DNA of 64,000 bases from Holdemania sp. Marseille-P2844 (GCF_900120005.1 NZ_LT635452.1:124001-188000); one strand, 5' to 3'. Numbered from the stretch's first letter, positions 17,998-27,791 are shown. Numbers and translations: made by a program. Notes: a model not told the origin generated them from the sequence alone.

Positions 17998-19876
17998 AAA
18001 CGTGGGAACCAACGGCGAAAAGCTGAACACGAAAGTGCTGGGACGACTGATGAGCTACATCCTCAGCCGATATAAATTCCGTTACGCTATCGTTCTGATC
18101 TGTATTATTATTTCATCGCTGGCTTCAGTCGCGTCTTCAGTCTTCATGAAAACGCTGATCGACGGCTACATCACACCGTTAGTGCAAAGCGCCAGTCCGG
18201 ATTTTACGCCGCTGTTTCAGGCGTTAAGTACAATGGCTTGTATCTATTTGGTAGGTGTGATTTCGAATCTGGCTTATCAGAAAATTTTGGTTGTTATTTC
18301 TCAAGGCACGATGAATGATTTGCGGAATGATCTGTTCAGCCACATGGAAAAACTGCCGATCCAATATTTTGATACGCATGCGCATGGGGATATCATGAGC
18401 GTCTATACCAACGATATTGATACGCTGCGGCAGGTTATCTCCCAGAGCATTCCTCAATTTCTGTCCTCGCTGTTTACGATCGTTTCGGTTTTCTTCTCAA
18501 TGATCGTCATGAGCGTGCCGCTGACGCTGGTCACCCTGATGATGGTTGTGGTCATGCAGTTTGCGCTGCAGAAAATCATGCGCAAGTCAGGTCGTTACTT
18601 TGGCGCGCAGCAGCGGCAGCTGGGGAAAGAAAACGGATATATCGAAGAAATGATGGAAGGCGCGAAGGTCGTCAAGGTGTTCACGCATGAACAGAAGGCG
18701 ATCGAGGAATTCAATCAGATCAATGAGGATCTGTGCGAAGCTTCCTACAAAGCAAATAAATATGCCAATATCCTGATGCCGATCGTTGGCAATCTGGGCA
18801 ACATCTCCTATGTTCTGTGTGCGTTTATCGGCGGCGTGTTGGCAGTCAACGGCATCAGCGGTTTGACACTGGGCGGCCTGGCCTCCTTCCTGGCTTTGAA
18901 TAAATCGTTCAACGGTCCGCTGAACCAGATTTCGCAGCAGCTGAACTCCGTCATCATGGCGATGGCCGGCGCGGAGCGGGTTTTCAAGTTGTTGGATGAA
19001 CCGCACGAAGTGGATGACGGCCGCGTAACGCTGGTCAATGTCAATAAAGATGAGGCGGGACGGCTGAGTGAAGCGGAAATGACGACAGGCCACTGGGCCT
19101 GGAAACATTGCCATGAGGACGGCAGCGTCGATTATGTCGAACTGACCGGCGACGTTCGCTTCCACGATGTCAGCTTCGGCTATGTTGAAGGCAAAACCGT
19201 ACTGCATGACATCGAACTGTTTGCCGAGCCGGGGCAGAAGCTGGCCTTTGTCGGCGCGACCGGCGCGGGCAAAACGACGATGACCAACCTGATCAATCGA
19301 TTCTACGACGTACAGAAAGGCTCGATCACCTATGACGGCATCGACGTTAAGCTGATCCGCAAGGATGATCTGCGGCGGTCGTTAGGGATTGTTCTGCAGG
19401 ATACCCATCTGTTCACCGGCACGATTGAGGACAATATCAAATATGCCCGGCCGGAGGCGACGCATGAAGAAGTTGTGGCGGCAGCTAAACTGGCGAATGC
19501 TCACTATTTCATCAAGCATCTGGAAAAAGGCTACGATACCTGGCTGACCCGCGATGGTTCTTCATTGTCGCAGGGACAGCGGCAGCTGATCTCCATCGCC
19601 CGGGCTGCGCTGGCCAATCCACCGGTACTGATTCTGGATGAAGCGACCTCTTCGATTGACTCGCGAACCGAGAAACTTGTGCAGGAAGGCATGGATAAGC
19701 TGATGAGCGGCCGGACGACCTTCGTCATCGCTCACCGGTTGAGTACGATTAAAAACTCGCACGCGATCATGGTCATGGATCATGGCCGGATTATCGAACG
19801 GGGCAATCATGAACGTCTGCTGGAAAAGCATGGCGTCTACTATCAGCTGTATACCGGCTTGATCGAAAACGACTGA
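17984..19876 (+). CDS. Heterodimeric ABC exporter, catalytic half
   Basis: 630 aa. Six transmembrane helices are followed by a nucleotide-binding domain with Walker A GATGAGKTT, signature LSQGQRQL, Walker B VLILDEATSSID with the catalytic Glu, and H-loop VIAHRLST. An extra ~40-residue charged insert (about 355-400, including EAEMTTGHWAWKHCHEDGS) separates the two domains, as in BmrD-like partners. The start at 17984 is preceded by GGAGAGG and lies inside the end of the preceding gene, so the two subunits are translationally coupled. Terminator at 19876-19902. Confidence 0.92.
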   Translation: MSRPRNVGTNGEKLNTKVLGRLMSYILSRYKFRYAIVLICIIISSLASVASSVFMKTLIDGYITPLVQSASPDFTPLFQALSTMACIYLVGVISNLAYQKILVVISQGTMNDLRNDLFSHMEKLPIQYFDTHAHGDIMSVYTNDIDTLRQVISQSIPQFLSSLFTIVSVFFSMIVMSVPLTLVTLMMVVVMQFALQKIMRKSGRYFGAQQRQLGKENGYIEEMMEGAKVVKVFTHEQKAIEEFNQINEDLCEASYKANKYANILMPIVGNLGNISYVLCAFIGGVLAVNGISGLTLGGLASFLALNKSFNGPLNQISQQLNSVIMAMAGAERVFKLLDEPHEVDDGRVTLVNVNKDEAGRLSEAEMTTGHWAWKHCHEDGSVDYVELTGDVRFHDVSFGYVEGKTVLHDIELFAEPGQKLAFVGATGAGKTTMTNLINRFYDVQKGSITYDGIDVKLIRKDDLRRSLGIVLQDTHLFTGTIEDNIKYARPEATHEEVVAAAKLANAHYFIKHLEKGYDTWLTRDGSSLSQGQRQLISIARAALANPPVLILDEATSSIDSRTEKLVQEGMDKLMSGRTTFVIAHRLSTIKNSHAIMVMDHGRIIERGNHERLLEKHGVYYQLYTGLIEND

Positions 19877-19902
19877 CAGGCGGGAGTTCCCGTCTGTTTT
19901 TC
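19876..19902 (+). terminator. Terminator of the ABC exporter operon
   Basis: ACAGGCGGG at 19876-19884 pairs with CCCGTCTGT at 19889-19897 (one G.T pair), followed by a T-run. The stem begins at the last base of the stop codon. Confidence 0.8.
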
Positions 19903-20069
19903 CTGTTGGCCCGGAATTCGAATTATGAAATGAGGGCGGACGTGATGCAGAGAAAAAATGCTTTTAAAGCTCAGCCTAATTGAAATTTCAAATGAAAATG
20001 GGACTGGTAATGAAAATGGATCAATTCAAAAATATAAGCGATGGTAAATCGTCAAAAATAACAAAAAAG

Positions 20070-20100
20070 TTGACTTATAGTCCGGTCCAGCTGGTATGAT
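20070..20100 (+). promoter_or_regulatory. Promoter of the MATE gene
   Basis: TTGACT (20070-20075) and TATGAT (20095-20100) are 19 bp apart; the -10 is preceded by TGG, an extended -10 that would compensate for the long spacer. Confidence 0.55.
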
Positions 20101-20166
20101 AAAGGGGCAGGCACTTACCGTTACGCGCGGATGGAAATCGGTTAAAAAGGGAAAGAGGGGAATGGA

Positions 20167-21519
20167 GTGACGCAAGCCAATTCTAAAAATTTAATGACTG
20201 AAGGTGTGATCTGGAAGAAGATTTTATTCTTTGCGCTGCCGATTTTTTTCGGTAATTTGTTTCAGCAATTATACAACACCGCCGATTCGCTGATCGTCGG
20301 GAATTTTCTAGGCAGTGAGGCGCTGGCGGCAGTTAGTTCGTCAGGCAATCTGATCTTTCTGCTCGTCGGTTTCTTCAACGGCATCGCTGTTGGAGCTGGG
20401 GTGGTGATCGCCCGTTACTATGGAGCGCGCAATAGCGAACAGGTTCAGCTGGCGGTGCATACGACAGTGGCTTTCGGTTTGGCCGCCAGTCTGTTGATGA
20501 CGGCCGTTGGCGTAATTCTGGCGCCGCAGATTCTGATCTGGATGGGAACGCCGGCGGAGGTGCTGGGCTTATCTGCAGTTTATTTTCGAATCTATTTTGC
20601 CGGATCATTAGGCTTTATTATGTATAATATTTTTGTCGGTATCCTGCAGGCGGCCGGAGATAGCCGTCATCCGTTAGTCTATCTGGTCATTTCCTCGCTG
20701 ATCAATATTGTTCTGGATCTGGTGTTTGTCGCCGGTATGCATCTGGGCGTCGGTTCGGCAGCCTTTGCGACAATACTATCGCAGTTTGTCAGCGCTGCGC
20801 TTTGCTTTAGACGTTTGTTGAAGGTGCAGGACGTTTATCGTATCGAGCCAAAGAAAATTCATTTTGACAAACCGATGCTGAAACTGATTATTCAATATGG
20901 TTTGCCGTCGGGGCTGCAGAATTCGATTATCGGATTTGCCAATGTAGTCGTTCAGACCAATATCAATGCTTTCGGGCAGATGGCAATGGCTGGCTGCGGC
21001 GCGTTCTCAAAGATTGAAGGGTTTGGTTTCCTGCCGATCACGAGCTTTACGATGGCGTTGACGACGTTTGTTGGTCAGAATCTGGGAGCTCGCGAGCTTG
21101 AACGAACCCGCAAAGGGGCGCGGTTTGGAATTCTTTGCTCAGTGGCGATTGCCGAAGGCATTGGAATTTTGATTTTTATCGGAGCACCGTGGCTGATCGC
21201 TGCTTTTAATCGGGATCCGCAGGTGATAGCCTATGGAACGGATCGGGCGCGGACGTCCGCTTTGTTTTTCTTCCTGCTGGCATTTTCTCATTGTATGGCG
21301 GCAATCCTGCGCGGGGCTGGGAAATCGACTGTTCCGATGCTGGTCATGCTGCTGACCTGGTGCGCGGCGCGGGTAACGTTTATCACGCTGATGGTTCGTT
21401 GGGTCAATTCGATTCAAGTTGTTTTCTGGGCATATCCGCTGACCTGGCTGATGAGTTCAGTTATTTTCTTCTATTATTATCGGCACGTCGACTGGATGCA
21501 TGCATTTGATGCGCAATAA
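20167..21519 (+). CDS. MATE-family multidrug efflux transporter
   Basis: 450 aa with twelve hydrophobic segments. Typical MATE sequences are present: FALPIFFGNLFQQLYNTADS with LIVGNFLGSEALAAVSSSGN near the N-terminus, and YGLPSGLQNSIIGFANVVVQ opening the second half. These pumps use a sodium or proton gradient to expel cationic compounds. The start is a GTG preceded by AGAGGGG; no in-frame ATG is near. It is a separate unit with its own promoter and a terminator at about 21624-21670. Confidence 0.93.
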   Translation: MTQANSKNLMTEGVIWKKILFFALPIFFGNLFQQLYNTADSLIVGNFLGSEALAAVSSSGNLIFLLVGFFNGIAVGAGVVIARYYGARNSEQVQLAVHTTVAFGLAASLLMTAVGVILAPQILIWMGTPAEVLGLSAVYFRIYFAGSLGFIMYNIFVGILQAAGDSRHPLVYLVISSLINIVLDLVFVAGMHLGVGSAAFATILSQFVSAALCFRRLLKVQDVYRIEPKKIHFDKPMLKLIIQYGLPSGLQNSIIGFANVVVQTNINAFGQMAMAGCGAFSKIEGFGFLPITSFTMALTTFVGQNLGARELERTRKGARFGILCSVAIAEGIGILIFIGAPWLIAAFNRDPQVIAYGTDRARTSALFFFLLAFSHCMAAILRGAGKSTVPMLVMLLTWCAARVTFITLMVRWVNSIQVVFWAYPLTWLMSSVIFFYYYRHVDWMHAFDAQ

Positions 21520-21623
21520 CTTTACCGGCCTCATCAGCTCAATAAAATAAATAGAAGGAGCGGATTTGCGGCGCAGTCTGCTCACACGCAGTGGAAACAA
21601 CCATATAATTTCGAGGTAAAAGA

Positions 21624-21670
21624 AACGGACCGTTCAAAGTTTATTTCAACTTTGAACAGCCCGTTTTTTT
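21624..21670 (+). terminator. Terminator behind the MATE gene
   Basis: GTTCAAAGT pairs with ACTTTGAAC in the inner stem. ACGG and CCGT extend it, and the right arm continues into seven T residues. Confidence 0.75.
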
Positions 21671-21848
21671 GCGGTATTTTTTTCATGAATTCTTATTATG
21701 ATTGAATGGGGCGCAAAACAAGCCGGTTGACTTTGTGATGAAATGCCGGCGAAGTCAGGTTAAACAGAGGGAGAATACGACAGGTAGACATTTCCCAGGA
21801 AATGATATGAAGCTGTATTGTTGAAAAGAAATGAAATCAGCTGACCCG

Positions 21849-22781
21849 TTAAAAAGCAACTTCAGTTTTTTTCGACCATAAATAATCACGGTATCGGTTC
21901 AGCATCCCTTGTGCTTCAGATAAGGTTGGAATCGAAGCCGAAGCACCTTTTCTCATAACTGCGCAGCCACTGGCTGCCGTAGCGATTGCAAGGCAATCGA
22001 GATCTTGGTGACCAGCAAGTTTAGCCGCCAGAAAGAATCCTGTAAAAGTATCGCCGGCGCCGACAGTATCCACAACTTCAACCGGACAACAAGGCAAAGT
22101 CAATCGTTTGCGCCCAGCTTGCAGACAGCTTCCCTGTTCCCCCAAGGTTAGAATAATCTGCACATCAGGGAAAGTTTCAGCGAAGTAGTTCAGGATGGCT
22201 TCGGGTTCACTCTGTCCGGAAAAGAAGGCCCCTTCAACTTCATTGATGAATAACAGGTCCACTTCATTTAATGGCAGCCATTCAGGAACAGCCGGAGTTG
22301 GTGAAGGATTCAGCGCGATCGTCAAGCCTTGAGCATGCGCTTTATGAATTAACTCGTCCAGCCGGTTAATTTCATTTTGAATGACAAGCAGATCGCCGGC
22401 TTGAAAATGAGCTAACGTTTCATCAATTTGTGCTGAAGTTATGGAAAAATTGCTTCCAGGATAGACAAGAATGGCATTCTGGCCGGAATCATCTACCTGG
22501 ATTATCGCGTGGCCGGCCGGTTGGTCAACTAAGCGCAATAAATCGGTATGAATATGATAATGCGCCAACGTGTCCGTTAAAAGTGAGCTTGCCTGCCCCA
22601 GACAGCCTGCAAAATAAACTGACGCGCCGCCCTGGCTGAGCGCAACCGCCTGATTCAATCCCTTTCCGCCGCAGAAACACTGCATTTGTCGGGCTGACTG
22701 CGTTTCTTTTGGATTTAAGATATGATCAACGGAGTAAAAATAATCGAGATTTAACGATCCAAAAACCAGACATTTCTGCAT
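21849..22781 (-). CDS. PfkB-family sugar kinase (ribokinase-like)
   Basis: 310 aa. The N-terminal PfkB signature is CFCGGKGLNQAVALSQGGAS. The C-terminal signature DTVGAGDTFTGFFLAAKLAG holds the anion hole and catalytic Asp. GLTIALNPSPTP and NEVEGAFFSG match ribokinase. It is a cytosolic ATP-dependent kinase, probably of ribose or a related pentose/nucleoside. No ribose transporter or regulator is adjacent, so the substrate remains a family-based guess. Confidence 0.87.
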   Translation of the reverse strand: MQKCLVFGSLNLDYFYSVDHILNPKETQSARQMQCFCGGKGLNQAVALSQGGASVYFAGCLGQASSLLTDTLAHYHIHTDLLRLVDQPAGHAIIQVDDSGQNAILVYPGSNFSITSAQIDETLAHFQAGDLLVIQNEINRLDELIHKAHAQGLTIALNPSPTPAVPEWLPLNEVDLLFINEVEGAFFSGQSEPEAILNYFAETFPDVQIILTLGEQGSCLQAGRKRLTLPCCPVEVVDTVGAGDTFTGFFLAAKLAGHQDLDCLAIATAASGCAVMRKGASASIPTLSEAQGMLNRYRDYLWSKKTEVAF

Positions 22782-22971
22782 GTTGAAGAAGCCTCCTTAT
22801 TTTTTTAATTATAGCATGCGCTGCCGCAGGAAATACAAATAAAAGTGAAAGGCGGTGCATGAAAGGACAAATATCCTAAGATTGAAGTTGGCGCAAAAGC
22901 GAGCTGACCGTAGATGAATGTTACTTTTGTTTGCTTTTTAAGACATGAAAACGGTCTTTTTCCAATAAAAA

Positions 22972-23006
22972 GCGGAATCCGGTGAATGATGCTTACCGAA
23001 TTCCGT
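22972..23006 (-). terminator. Terminator of the GH13 gene
   Basis: GCGGAATCCGGT pairs with ACCGAATTCCGT (one mismatch) around a 10-nt loop. On the minus strand the stem is followed by CTTTTTATT. It sits 63 bp beyond the GH13 stop codon. Confidence 0.65.
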
Positions 23007-23068
23007 TCTTTGGGAGATGTCGTGATTGATTCTAGGCAAAGATCTGTGAAAGAAAACAGGAGAAAGAT

Positions 23069-25150
23069 TCAACAGGTGATTTCCACGATTTTAACTTCCC
23101 CAGGCAGAAAAGCGGCGCAAAACGCTTGTTCGCCAAACTCCAAATTCAGATCGATCCGGGAATTCTCATTTTCAGAACTCAAGATGACCTTTGCGGACTT
23201 TACGGCATTTTGGAAGCGCTCCGGCAGATTGCCGGTACGAATCCAATGCCGATGACTCGTTTCTAAATCATGATTAGCGATGACCAGGATCATGGAACGC
23301 TTAAGCGCATAGCCGAAGCCCAATGCCGGAATCCATGGCCCTTCAAACATCAATGGGAATTGATCGGCCTTGCGTGTCAACGCCGAGCGATAACGCCGTC
23401 GGATTTGTGTTGCCGCTTCCAGGAGCGTCGGAAGCTGCCACCGCTGCGCGTCAAGATAATGGAAAGCATAACGATCGAATAACGCCAGTTTGCGGTAAAA
23501 TGGGTCTGTTTCCGGCAGCTGGTCTTGTTCATCAGGCCGGCAATCCAATCCCGTATTCATCGGTTGGACTTCGTAAACCTCTTGGCCTGAATTGATAAAC
23601 GGAACACAATTCGGTATAAATAAATTAAGCAAAGTTAACATCCGGCAGAGCTGTCTTCCCCCTTCGCGGGCGCTTAACCGCGGCGTATCGTGCGTTTCGC
23701 CTGCCGCAAAAACCGGGCAGGGCAAAGCGGAAGCTCCGTAAGCAAAAGCATTTAATTGATCTTCTTTGGGACGCGTTTCCTGAGTGAACCCTCCGCCGAT
23801 AATCATATTATATCCCTTTTTCAAAGAAACCGCCGCGTTTTGTGTATCCAGTTCCTCGGCGATAAAACAGAAGTGAGGATCGATTTCCCGGGCGGCGTCA
23901 ATGATTCGCTTTACCAACTTTAGCGGCAGCGCGTGCCCCATGTCAATCCGTGCCCCGTCAATTCCGAATTCCGTCTGATAGTAAGGGATGATCTGGCTTA
24001 ACAGATCCCATAACGGCTCGTTGATGACGCTGCCGGGATTTAAACTCGACTTTGCGACGTCGTAAAGAATATAGGGATTGAAGTTCTCCGTTTTCGGCAG
24101 GAAGGGAACGGAGGACGCCGGATGATCTAAATACATGCGGAAAAAAGTGATGTCGTTCCAGGCTGGCTGCGGATCATTGATGCAATCGCTGAAAGCCGGA
24201 GCGACCGTCATGCCAAACACTTCCTGAACCAGATCCAGAATTTCTTCTTTTCCTTTTTTCCATCGCGCAACGACAGTTTTCCACTTTTCAGGATCCAGAC
24301 TTTGCGGATTCGGCTGGAATTTGCGGATATGCTCCAGAACTTCTTTGCTGGCGTACATCAATTCCAGATATTTGGGATCAGCGACACTGCCAGGTTCGAC
24401 GCCGGGAACAAACGGCGGTTTGTAAGTGTCTAATTGATCGACGTTAATCCAGTAAAACCAGTCGGGATGTTCGGCGATCAGATCGGAATTCACTGAATTT
24501 GTACGTGGGATCAAGTCGATGATTACTTTGATATCCTGGCAATGGCAAGCTTCCACAAGCGCCTTGAATTCATCCTCGACACTCAATTCATCGCCGGTCA
24601 TGGGGTCTTTTAAATTCGGATCTAACTTGAAAAAATTACTTACGCCATAAGGTGAGCCCAAATCTCCCTTTTTGTTTTTGGTCGAATACTGACTGATCGG
24701 AAGCAGGTATAACGTATCGACTCCCATTTTTTTTAATAACGGAAGCAGAGCTAACGTTTTAACAAAAGTTCCGGTTTCTTTCAGGCCATATAAATTTACA
24801 CTTTCCAGAAATCCGCTGCGGTCATGATCCCAGCTGCTGGAGGTACGGATCATGCAGGAATACACACAGCTTTGCCGGATCCAATTCCCATGAGCGCCGA
24901 CGCTGGCGATTGAATGATTCTTATAATAAGGTTGGCAAATGGGATCGGCATGATCCTTGCGAAGCGAATTGATCAACTCATCAAAGAATTGATAAGGATT
25001 GACGCAAATTTCGCCAGAGGGTAATTTATATTTTGAAGGACATTTTAAATCCAGACTATCAAAAAGATCGGGAAGGGTATAATTATATGGATAATCGTGT
25101 AAATGACGCTGATGCTGCAGGGCTTTCTGTAATTTTAATAGATAACTCAT
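23069..25150 (-). CDS. GH13 alpha-amylase-family enzyme (GlgE-like)
   Basis: 693 aa, no signal peptide, so intracellular. GH13 (beta/alpha)8 motifs: region I VIIDLIPRTNS, region II GIDGARIDMGHALP with the likely nucleophile Asp, region III FIAEELD with the acid/base Glu, and region IV ETHDTPRL. EHPDWFYWI and KYLELMYAS resemble the maltosyltransferase GlgE and relatives (GH13_3) more than classical amylases. It probably acts on short alpha-1,4-glucans, as hydrolase or transferase. It is divergent from a maltose-type binding lipoprotein, suggesting a shared maltodextrin theme. Confidence 0.78.
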   Translation of the reverse strand: MSYLLKLQKALQHQRHLHDYPYNYTLPDLFDSLDLKCPSKYKLPSGEICVNPYQFFDELINSLRKDHADPICQPYYKNHSIASVGAHGNWIRQSCVYSCMIRTSSSWDHDRSGFLESVNLYGLKETGTFVKTLALLPLLKKMGVDTLYLLPISQYSTKNKKGDLGSPYGVSNFFKLDPNLKDPMTGDELSVEDEFKALVEACHCQDIKVIIDLIPRTNSVNSDLIAEHPDWFYWINVDQLDTYKPPFVPGVEPGSVADPKYLELMYASKEVLEHIRKFQPNPQSLDPEKWKTVVARWKKGKEEILDLVQEVFGMTVAPAFSDCINDPQPAWNDITFFRMYLDHPASSVPFLPKTENFNPYILYDVAKSSLNPGSVINEPLWDLLSQIIPYYQTEFGIDGARIDMGHALPLKLVKRIIDAAREIDPHFCFIAEELDTQNAAVSLKKGYNMIIGGGFTQETRPKEDQLNAFAYGASALPCPVFAAGETHDTPRLSAREGGRQLCRMLTLLNLFIPNCVPFINSGQEVYEVQPMNTGLDCRPDEQDQLPETDPFYRKLALFDRYAFHYLDAQRWQLPTLLEAATQIRRRYRSALTRKADQFPLMFEGPWIPALGFGYALKRSMILVIANHDLETSHRHWIRTGNLPERFQNAVKSAKVILSSENENSRIDLNLEFGEQAFCAAFLPGEVKIVEITC

Positions 25151-25267
25151 GAAATACTCCTTTTGTAAGTGACTAAAGACCTAATTCATTTTATCATGAA
25201 AAATCGAGTGATTGACAGAATTTCAGCTTTTTCAGGAAAAATGCAAATCGGAATCTGAAAATAAATT

Positions 25268-25296
25268 TGTCAATCTGTTGGAAGTCTGTTACCATG
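25268..25296 (+). promoter_or_regulatory. Possible promoter of the solute-binding lipoprotein
   Basis: TTGTCA (25268-25273) and TACCAT (25291-25296) are 17 bp apart, 34 bp before the start codon, in the 179-bp divergent region between the GH13 gene and this lipoprotein. Confidence 0.35.
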
Positions 25297-25329
25297 ATAG
25301 CGGTTGAATTGGACATTGAGGTGAAATGA

Positions 25330-26961
25330 ATGCGGAAACTGTTATTGATCAGCATGGGGGTAATGCTTATGCTGGGGGGATGTGCGAAAGAAAAACCGTG
25401 TGTTGCTGAAAATGGCATCGTTTGTTATGATGAAGAAAATCAGCGCTATCAAATAGAGGACGGAGCCCGGATCAGAGTGATGGTGGAAAACGAAGCTTAT
25501 GGTCAGGCTTTGATCAATCTTTGGGATGCAGAACATCCCGAGCAGACCGGTGTGATCGAGCCGATCGTCGTGCAGAACTTCGATGCGGCGACATGGTTGG
25601 GCTATAAGACGGATATTGCGTTATTGTGGAGTAATGATGCAACGCAGATTCTTAATAATTTTATGCCGGTTCAGCCGGATCTGGAAGTGATGATTCAGGA
25701 ACATGTACCACAGCAGTTTGGCGAGCTTCTAAATTTGGAAGGTCTGCGCTATGTGCCTATGAGTTATTACGGATTGGTGTTTTCTACCAATGTTACGATG
25801 CTTAATGAAATGGGATATGATAGTACTGATGAAAATGGCGATGGCTTGGTCGATGCGTTTGACAGTTTTGAGGAGTTAATGGCTCTGGCAGAGGAATGGG
25901 GAGGAATCGAGCGAATCTATCATGATCGGGCGGTAACCGCAGTTTTCCCATTTGCTCTCTCTGAATTATGGGCTTCAATGGTGTTTTTCAGCGCTGATCA
26001 GTTTCGTTTTTTTGCAACTTATGAGGCGCTCCGTCCCGGAATGGAGACGGATGAGTTTTTAGAAACACTGAAATTTTTAAGGGCAATGGGTGAATATCCC
26101 TGGTATTTGAATCCTCAGGAAGCGAGCGGGGAGGAAGCGGCGGAAACTGCTGCGGATGAGGAACTGGACACAGAAGAGGCAGGCGTGTTGATGGCTGATC
26201 CTGATACGGAAGCACCGTCAGAAGAGGCTTCATCGGAAGGGGATGAGAATAAGAAAACGCCGGATAATCCAGGTGAGGAGGAGGAAATCATTCTTCCTTA
26301 CCGGTCAGAGAATGACCGCGCTTTTGAGGGAGGGTGGTTGTATGATGTGTATCTGGAAAAACTTATTTCACCATTTTCGTTAGTTGGAACGTGGATGTAC
26401 TATAATCAACAGGAGGATATTGAGCAGCAGGATTTTTATTTCTCACCGATGCCTACCTGGAAAGAACAGTCACTTTCGCCCTTAGCGAAAACGAAGGGGT
26501 ATTTGTTATCTGAAGAAACAAAATATCCGTCCGCTGCGAATGAAGTTCTGCGTTTGATTCGCAGCGAAGCAGGAATACAGGCGTATATGGATACGGTCGA
26601 TGAAATCCCGGCGGTGACCGTGGTTGATCGGCCGGAAAATCGTCCGGCACCGGAGAATGAAGAGGCAGAAGGAAAAGGTGAGTCCGATAAGATCGTGCCG
26701 TATTATTTGAGTTTCAGGAATGAGAATCAGCGGCAGATCAGCCATGCTTTTTCATTATCTCAGGAAGAATCAATGGTGGCCTTTGAAAAAGATCCATCCG
26801 TCAGAGGCTGGGATATGCTCTCAGAGATCGGATTAATTGAAATCGCTGAAAGTGTAATCAAACAGGAAATGACGCCGGAAGAGGCTCAGCTGAAATTACT
26901 TGAGCGCAGTGAATCGTGGATGACGCCGTATAAGCCGGCAGAGGAAGTGCCAGAATCGTGA
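25330..26961 (+). CDS. Extracellular solute-binding lipoprotein
   Basis: 543 aa. The signal peptide ends in the lipobox LGGC (Cys18), so the protein is anchored on the outer membrane face. The body resembles family-1 (maltose-type) binding proteins: LINLWDAEHPEQTG, LRYVPMSYYGLVFSTNVTML, SFEELMALAEEWGG. Unusual are a calcium-loop-like DENGDGLVD (about 168-176) and two Glu/Pro-rich low-complexity inserts (about 260-323 and 434-454). No permease or ATPase gene is nearby, so it is an orphan binding protein. It is divergent from the GH13 gene. Confidence 0.83.
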   Translation: MRKLLLISMGVMLMLGGCAKEKPCVAENGIVCYDEENQRYQIEDGARIRVMVENEAYGQALINLWDAEHPEQTGVIEPIVVQNFDAATWLGYKTDIALLWSNDATQILNNFMPVQPDLEVMIQEHVPQQFGELLNLEGLRYVPMSYYGLVFSTNVTMLNEMGYDSTDENGDGLVDAFDSFEELMALAEEWGGIERIYHDRAVTAVFPFALSELWASMVFFSADQFRFFATYEALRPGMETDEFLETLKFLRAMGEYPWYLNPQEASGEEAAETAADEELDTEEAGVLMADPDTEAPSEEASSEGDENKKTPDNPGEEEEIILPYRSENDRAFEGGWLYDVYLEKLISPFSLVGTWMYYNQQEDIEQQDFYFSPMPTWKEQSLSPLAKTKGYLLSEETKYPSAANEVLRLIRSEAGIQAYMDTVDEIPAVTVVDRPENRPAPENEEAEGKGESDKIVPYYLSFRNENQRQISHAFSLSQEESMVAFEKDPSVRGWDMLSEIGLIEIAESVIKQEMTPEEAQLKLLERSESWMTPYKPAEEVPES

Positions 26962-27522
26962 TTTAACCTTGGTAAAAAGAAAATGGGATTCAGATTAAAT
27001 TGATTTTCAGAATTGGATCACATGCTGAGAGACTTATTCGTTTTTGTTTTTACTTGGTTCAGTGTTGATTACAATTTTCAATAGAGTGAAGCTGGCTGCA
27101 TAATGCTTTTAGTCTTTGTGCAGCCAGCTATTGTTACTATTGCTTAAACAGTGTCTTATTCTAAGAAGAGAATCTTTTTTTATGTTCTGAAGTATAAAGG
27201 GATATAGTTTATCAGGTTAGCGCTATGTTAAAATAATAAGAGCAGAGGCGGCAAAGCGCAGGGATGATCTAACAATAGATGGGCCAGTTTATTTCCGAAA
27301 GAAAGCAAAGCTGCATCTATTGCTTGTCCAGTTGTAATTAACAGGATTGTATCGGTAACGCAGTCTTCATTATATTTCCAGCATAGAATGATTTCATGGA
27401 ATTGTGGAGATTGTGTTCAGTTTTGCAATCAAACCCCAGTAAAAAAATCTGATTTTATTATTGACGAGATTCGGAACTTATGATATATTATTAAAGCGCT
27501 GGTAATCAGCGAGTAAAAAGAT
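26962..27522. other. Gap before the tRNA cluster
   Basis: 561 bases without a gene. An 11-bp inverted repeat, AGCTGGCTGCA at 27090-27100 and TGCAGCCAGCT at 27119-27129, could end transcription of the lipoprotein gene but lacks a U-run. The tRNA promoter must lie near the right end; no strong boxes were assigned. Confidence 0.5.
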
Positions 27523-27598
27523 GGAGGCTTAGCTCAGTTGGGAGAGCGTCTGCCTTACAAGCAGAGGGTCGGGGGTTCGAGCCCCTCAGCCTCCACCA
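27523..27598 (+). tRNA. tRNA-Val (TAC)
   Basis: Cloverleaf of 76 nt including encoded CCA. Acceptor stem GGAGGCT/AGCCTCC; the anticodon loop in CTGCC-TTACAAG-CAGAG gives TAC. First of six tandem tRNA genes. Confidence 0.95.
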
Positions 27599-27608
27599 TT
27601 TTTTTATT

Positions 27609-27684
27609 GCCGACTTAGCTCAATTGGCAGAGCAACTGATTTGTAATCAGTAGGTTGTAGGTTCGATTCCTATAGTCGGCACCA
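27609..27684 (+). tRNA. tRNA-Thr (TGT)
   Basis: 76 nt with encoded CCA; acceptor GCCGACT/AGTCGGC; anticodon TGT in CTGAT-TTGTAAT-CAGT. Confidence 0.95.
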
Positions 27685-27690
27685 GGAGTT

Positions 27691-27775
27691 GGAGAGGTAG
27701 CGAAGTGGCTAAACGCGGCTGACTGTAAATCAGTTCCCAACGGGTTCGGCAGTTCGAATCTGCCCCTCTCCACCA
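27691..27775 (+). tRNA. tRNA-Tyr (GTA)
   Basis: 85 nt with encoded CCA and the long variable arm expected for tyrosine tRNA; acceptor GGAGAGG/CCTCTCC; anticodon GTA in CTGACTGTAAATCAG. Confidence 0.95.
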
Positions 27776-27791
27776 TTCTTTTTTAAGATAG

